From Acidimicrobiales bacterium (GTDB lineage: Bacteria > Actinomycetota > Acidimicrobiia > Acidimicrobiales > Iamiaceae): a stretch of 59,907 nucleotides of DNA. Position numbers and translations under genes: made by a program. This document shows positions 57,139 to 59,907 of the stretch, in pieces. The DNA lies in contig JAUJOW010000010.1 of the NCBI GenBank assembly GCA_030447445.1, forward strand, positions 1 to 59,907. Reading direction: 5' to 3'. How positions within the stretch are numbered: position 1 is the stretch's first letter; each line of letters begins with the position of its first letter. The notes below the pieces were generated by a model. That model searched no databases. It was not told the origin of the DNA and saw nothing but the letters and a program-made list of their open reading frames with translations.

Positions 57139-58216
57139 CCGCCGTCCGGGAGGCCCTGCTCGTCCTGGCCGACGGCACCACCTTCGAGGGCGAGGCGGTG
57201 GGCGCCGAACCGCCCGCCGGGGTGGCCTCCGGAGAGGTGGTGTTCAACACCGTGCTCACCGGTTACCAGGAGGTCATCACCGATCCCTCCTACGCCGGTC
57301 AGATCATCGCCTTCACCTACCCCCACATCGGCAACTACGGGGTCAGCGCCGTCGACGACGAGAGTCGCCGGCCCCACTGCCGGGGTGTGATCGTCCGCGA
57401 GCTGGCCCGGCGGCGCAGCAACTGGCGCAGCGACGGCGACCTCGATGCCTTCCTGCGCCGGCACGGCGTGCCCGGCATCGCCGGTGTCGACACCCGGCGG
57501 CTCACCCGTCACATCCGCGACGCCGGGGCGATGCCCGCCGCCTTCGGCGTCGCCGACGAGTCCACCCTGGCGTCGGCGGCGGTGACCGAGCCCGGCACCG
57601 ACGGCGTCGACCTCGTGGACCAGGTGACCACCACCCACCCGTACACGGTGGGCTCGGGGCCCTACCGGGTGGTGGCCTACGACCTCGGGATCAAGACCAC
57701 CATCCTCACCCACCTCGGCCGGTTCGCCACCGTCGAGGTGGTCCCGGCGTGCACCCCGGCCGACGATGTGCTGGCCCGGGACCCCGACGGGGTGTTCGTC
57801 TCCAACGGCCCCGGTGACCCCGCCACCGTCCCGTACACCGTCGATGCCATCGGCGGCCTGCTCGGCGAGGTCCCCGTGTTCGGCATCTGCCTCGGGCACC
57901 AGCTGCTGGCCGCGGCCATGGGCGGCTCCACCGTCAAGCTGGCGTTCGGGCACCACGGCGGGAACCACCCGGTGCGCCGCCTGCGGGACGGGGCCGTGGA
58001 GATCACCAGCCAGAACCACAGCTTCGCGGTGGCCGAGGGCTCGGTCCCCGGCAGCGAGGTCACCCACGTGAACCTCAACGACGGCGTGATCGAGGGCATC
58101 CGAGCCACCGACGTCCCCGCCTTCGGCGTCCAGCACCACCCCGAGGCCGGCCCCGGCCCCCACGACGCCGCCTACCTCTTCGCCGACTTCGTCGCCCTCA
58201 TGGACGTCCACCGCTA

Positions 58217-58217
<1 letters not shown>
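57135..58217 (+). CDS. carA: Carbamoyl-phosphate synthase small subunit
   Basis: A 360-residue glutaminase subunit. The N-terminal domain has [15 protein letters not shown] and G-N-Y-G-V; the class I amidotransferase nucleophile Cys is in F-G-I-C-L-G-H-Q-L and the His-Glu pair in Q-H-H-P-E-A. It passes ammonia to CarB for carbamoyl phosphate. GTG 57135 overlaps pyrC by 4 nt; TAGTG links its stop to the carB start by one shared base. Confidence 0.96.

Positions 58218-59907
<1,690 letters not shown>

Overview
The window is very GC-rich, gene-dense bacterial chromosome. Gene content points to a deep-branching actinobacterium, most likely of the Acidimicrobiia type. The evidence is a phosphatidylinositol/PIM cluster (pgsA, acyltransferase, pimA), a mycothiol-dependent-enzyme homologue, PdxS/PdxT, an EF-G2-type GTPase, an actinobacterial secD-secF-apt-relA order, many GTG/TTG starts and many 4-bp stop/start overlaps (GTGA, ATGA, TTGA). 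The class-level call is inference; no rRNA or tRNA gene was recognised.

Region by region. 1-2300: a run of five or six small accessory genes around an excisionase-type HTH protein, closed by a perfect 15-bp inverted repeat; this looks like one edge of a mobile or formerly mobile element. 2377-7615 (minus strand): a GT-C-like membrane protein, then an EF-G2 operon with two tandem DinB-fold paralogues. 7774-10655: pgsA, a PIM acyltransferase and pimA. 10679-14932: lemA/htpX, then pdxS-pdxT-yebC-peroxiredoxin. 14942-16381: an AbiEii-like nucleotidyltransferase with a small partner, divergent from a mycothiol-dependent enzyme. 16432-18692: ruvC-ruvA-ruvB. 18779-21196: a frameshifted glutamate-cysteine ligase and an M20 amidohydrolase. 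21213-29592: queA-tgt, yajC-secD-secF-apt and relA. 29692-36822: a short Erm-like methyltransferase, hisS-aspS-rarA, small membrane proteins and a ParA/MinD-like ATPase. 36856-41927: alaS (four frameshifts as written), ruvX, mltG, aroE. 42062-45299: an MBOAT/SGNH pair and a prepilin peptidase. 45352-50644: aroC-aroK-aroB-aroQ-pepP-efp-nusB. 50664-53566 (minus): a zinc-ribbon, membrane-anchored acidic protein with a four-helix partner. 53600-54151: an acetyltransferase. 54327 to the end: pyrR-pyrB-pyrC-carA-carB, with carB cut by the window edge.

The genes mostly form compact housekeeping operons: shikimate synthesis feeding aromatic compounds, de novo pyrimidine synthesis under PyrR, Holliday-junction processing, Sec export, tRNA charging and queuosine modification.

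Three signals stand out. First, at least ten start codons lie 6-8 nt downstream of a TANNNT box, the expected geometry of leaderless transcripts; one divergent pair shares the central TA of two opposed boxes. Second, a hairpin just before pyrR carries the PyrR-binding core UCCNGNGAGG directly upstream of the Shine-Dalgarno sequence. Third, several conserved genes (alaS, the glutamate-cysteine ligase, one accessory gene) are broken by short deletions, most of them in G/C runs, which suggests sequence error more than gene decay.
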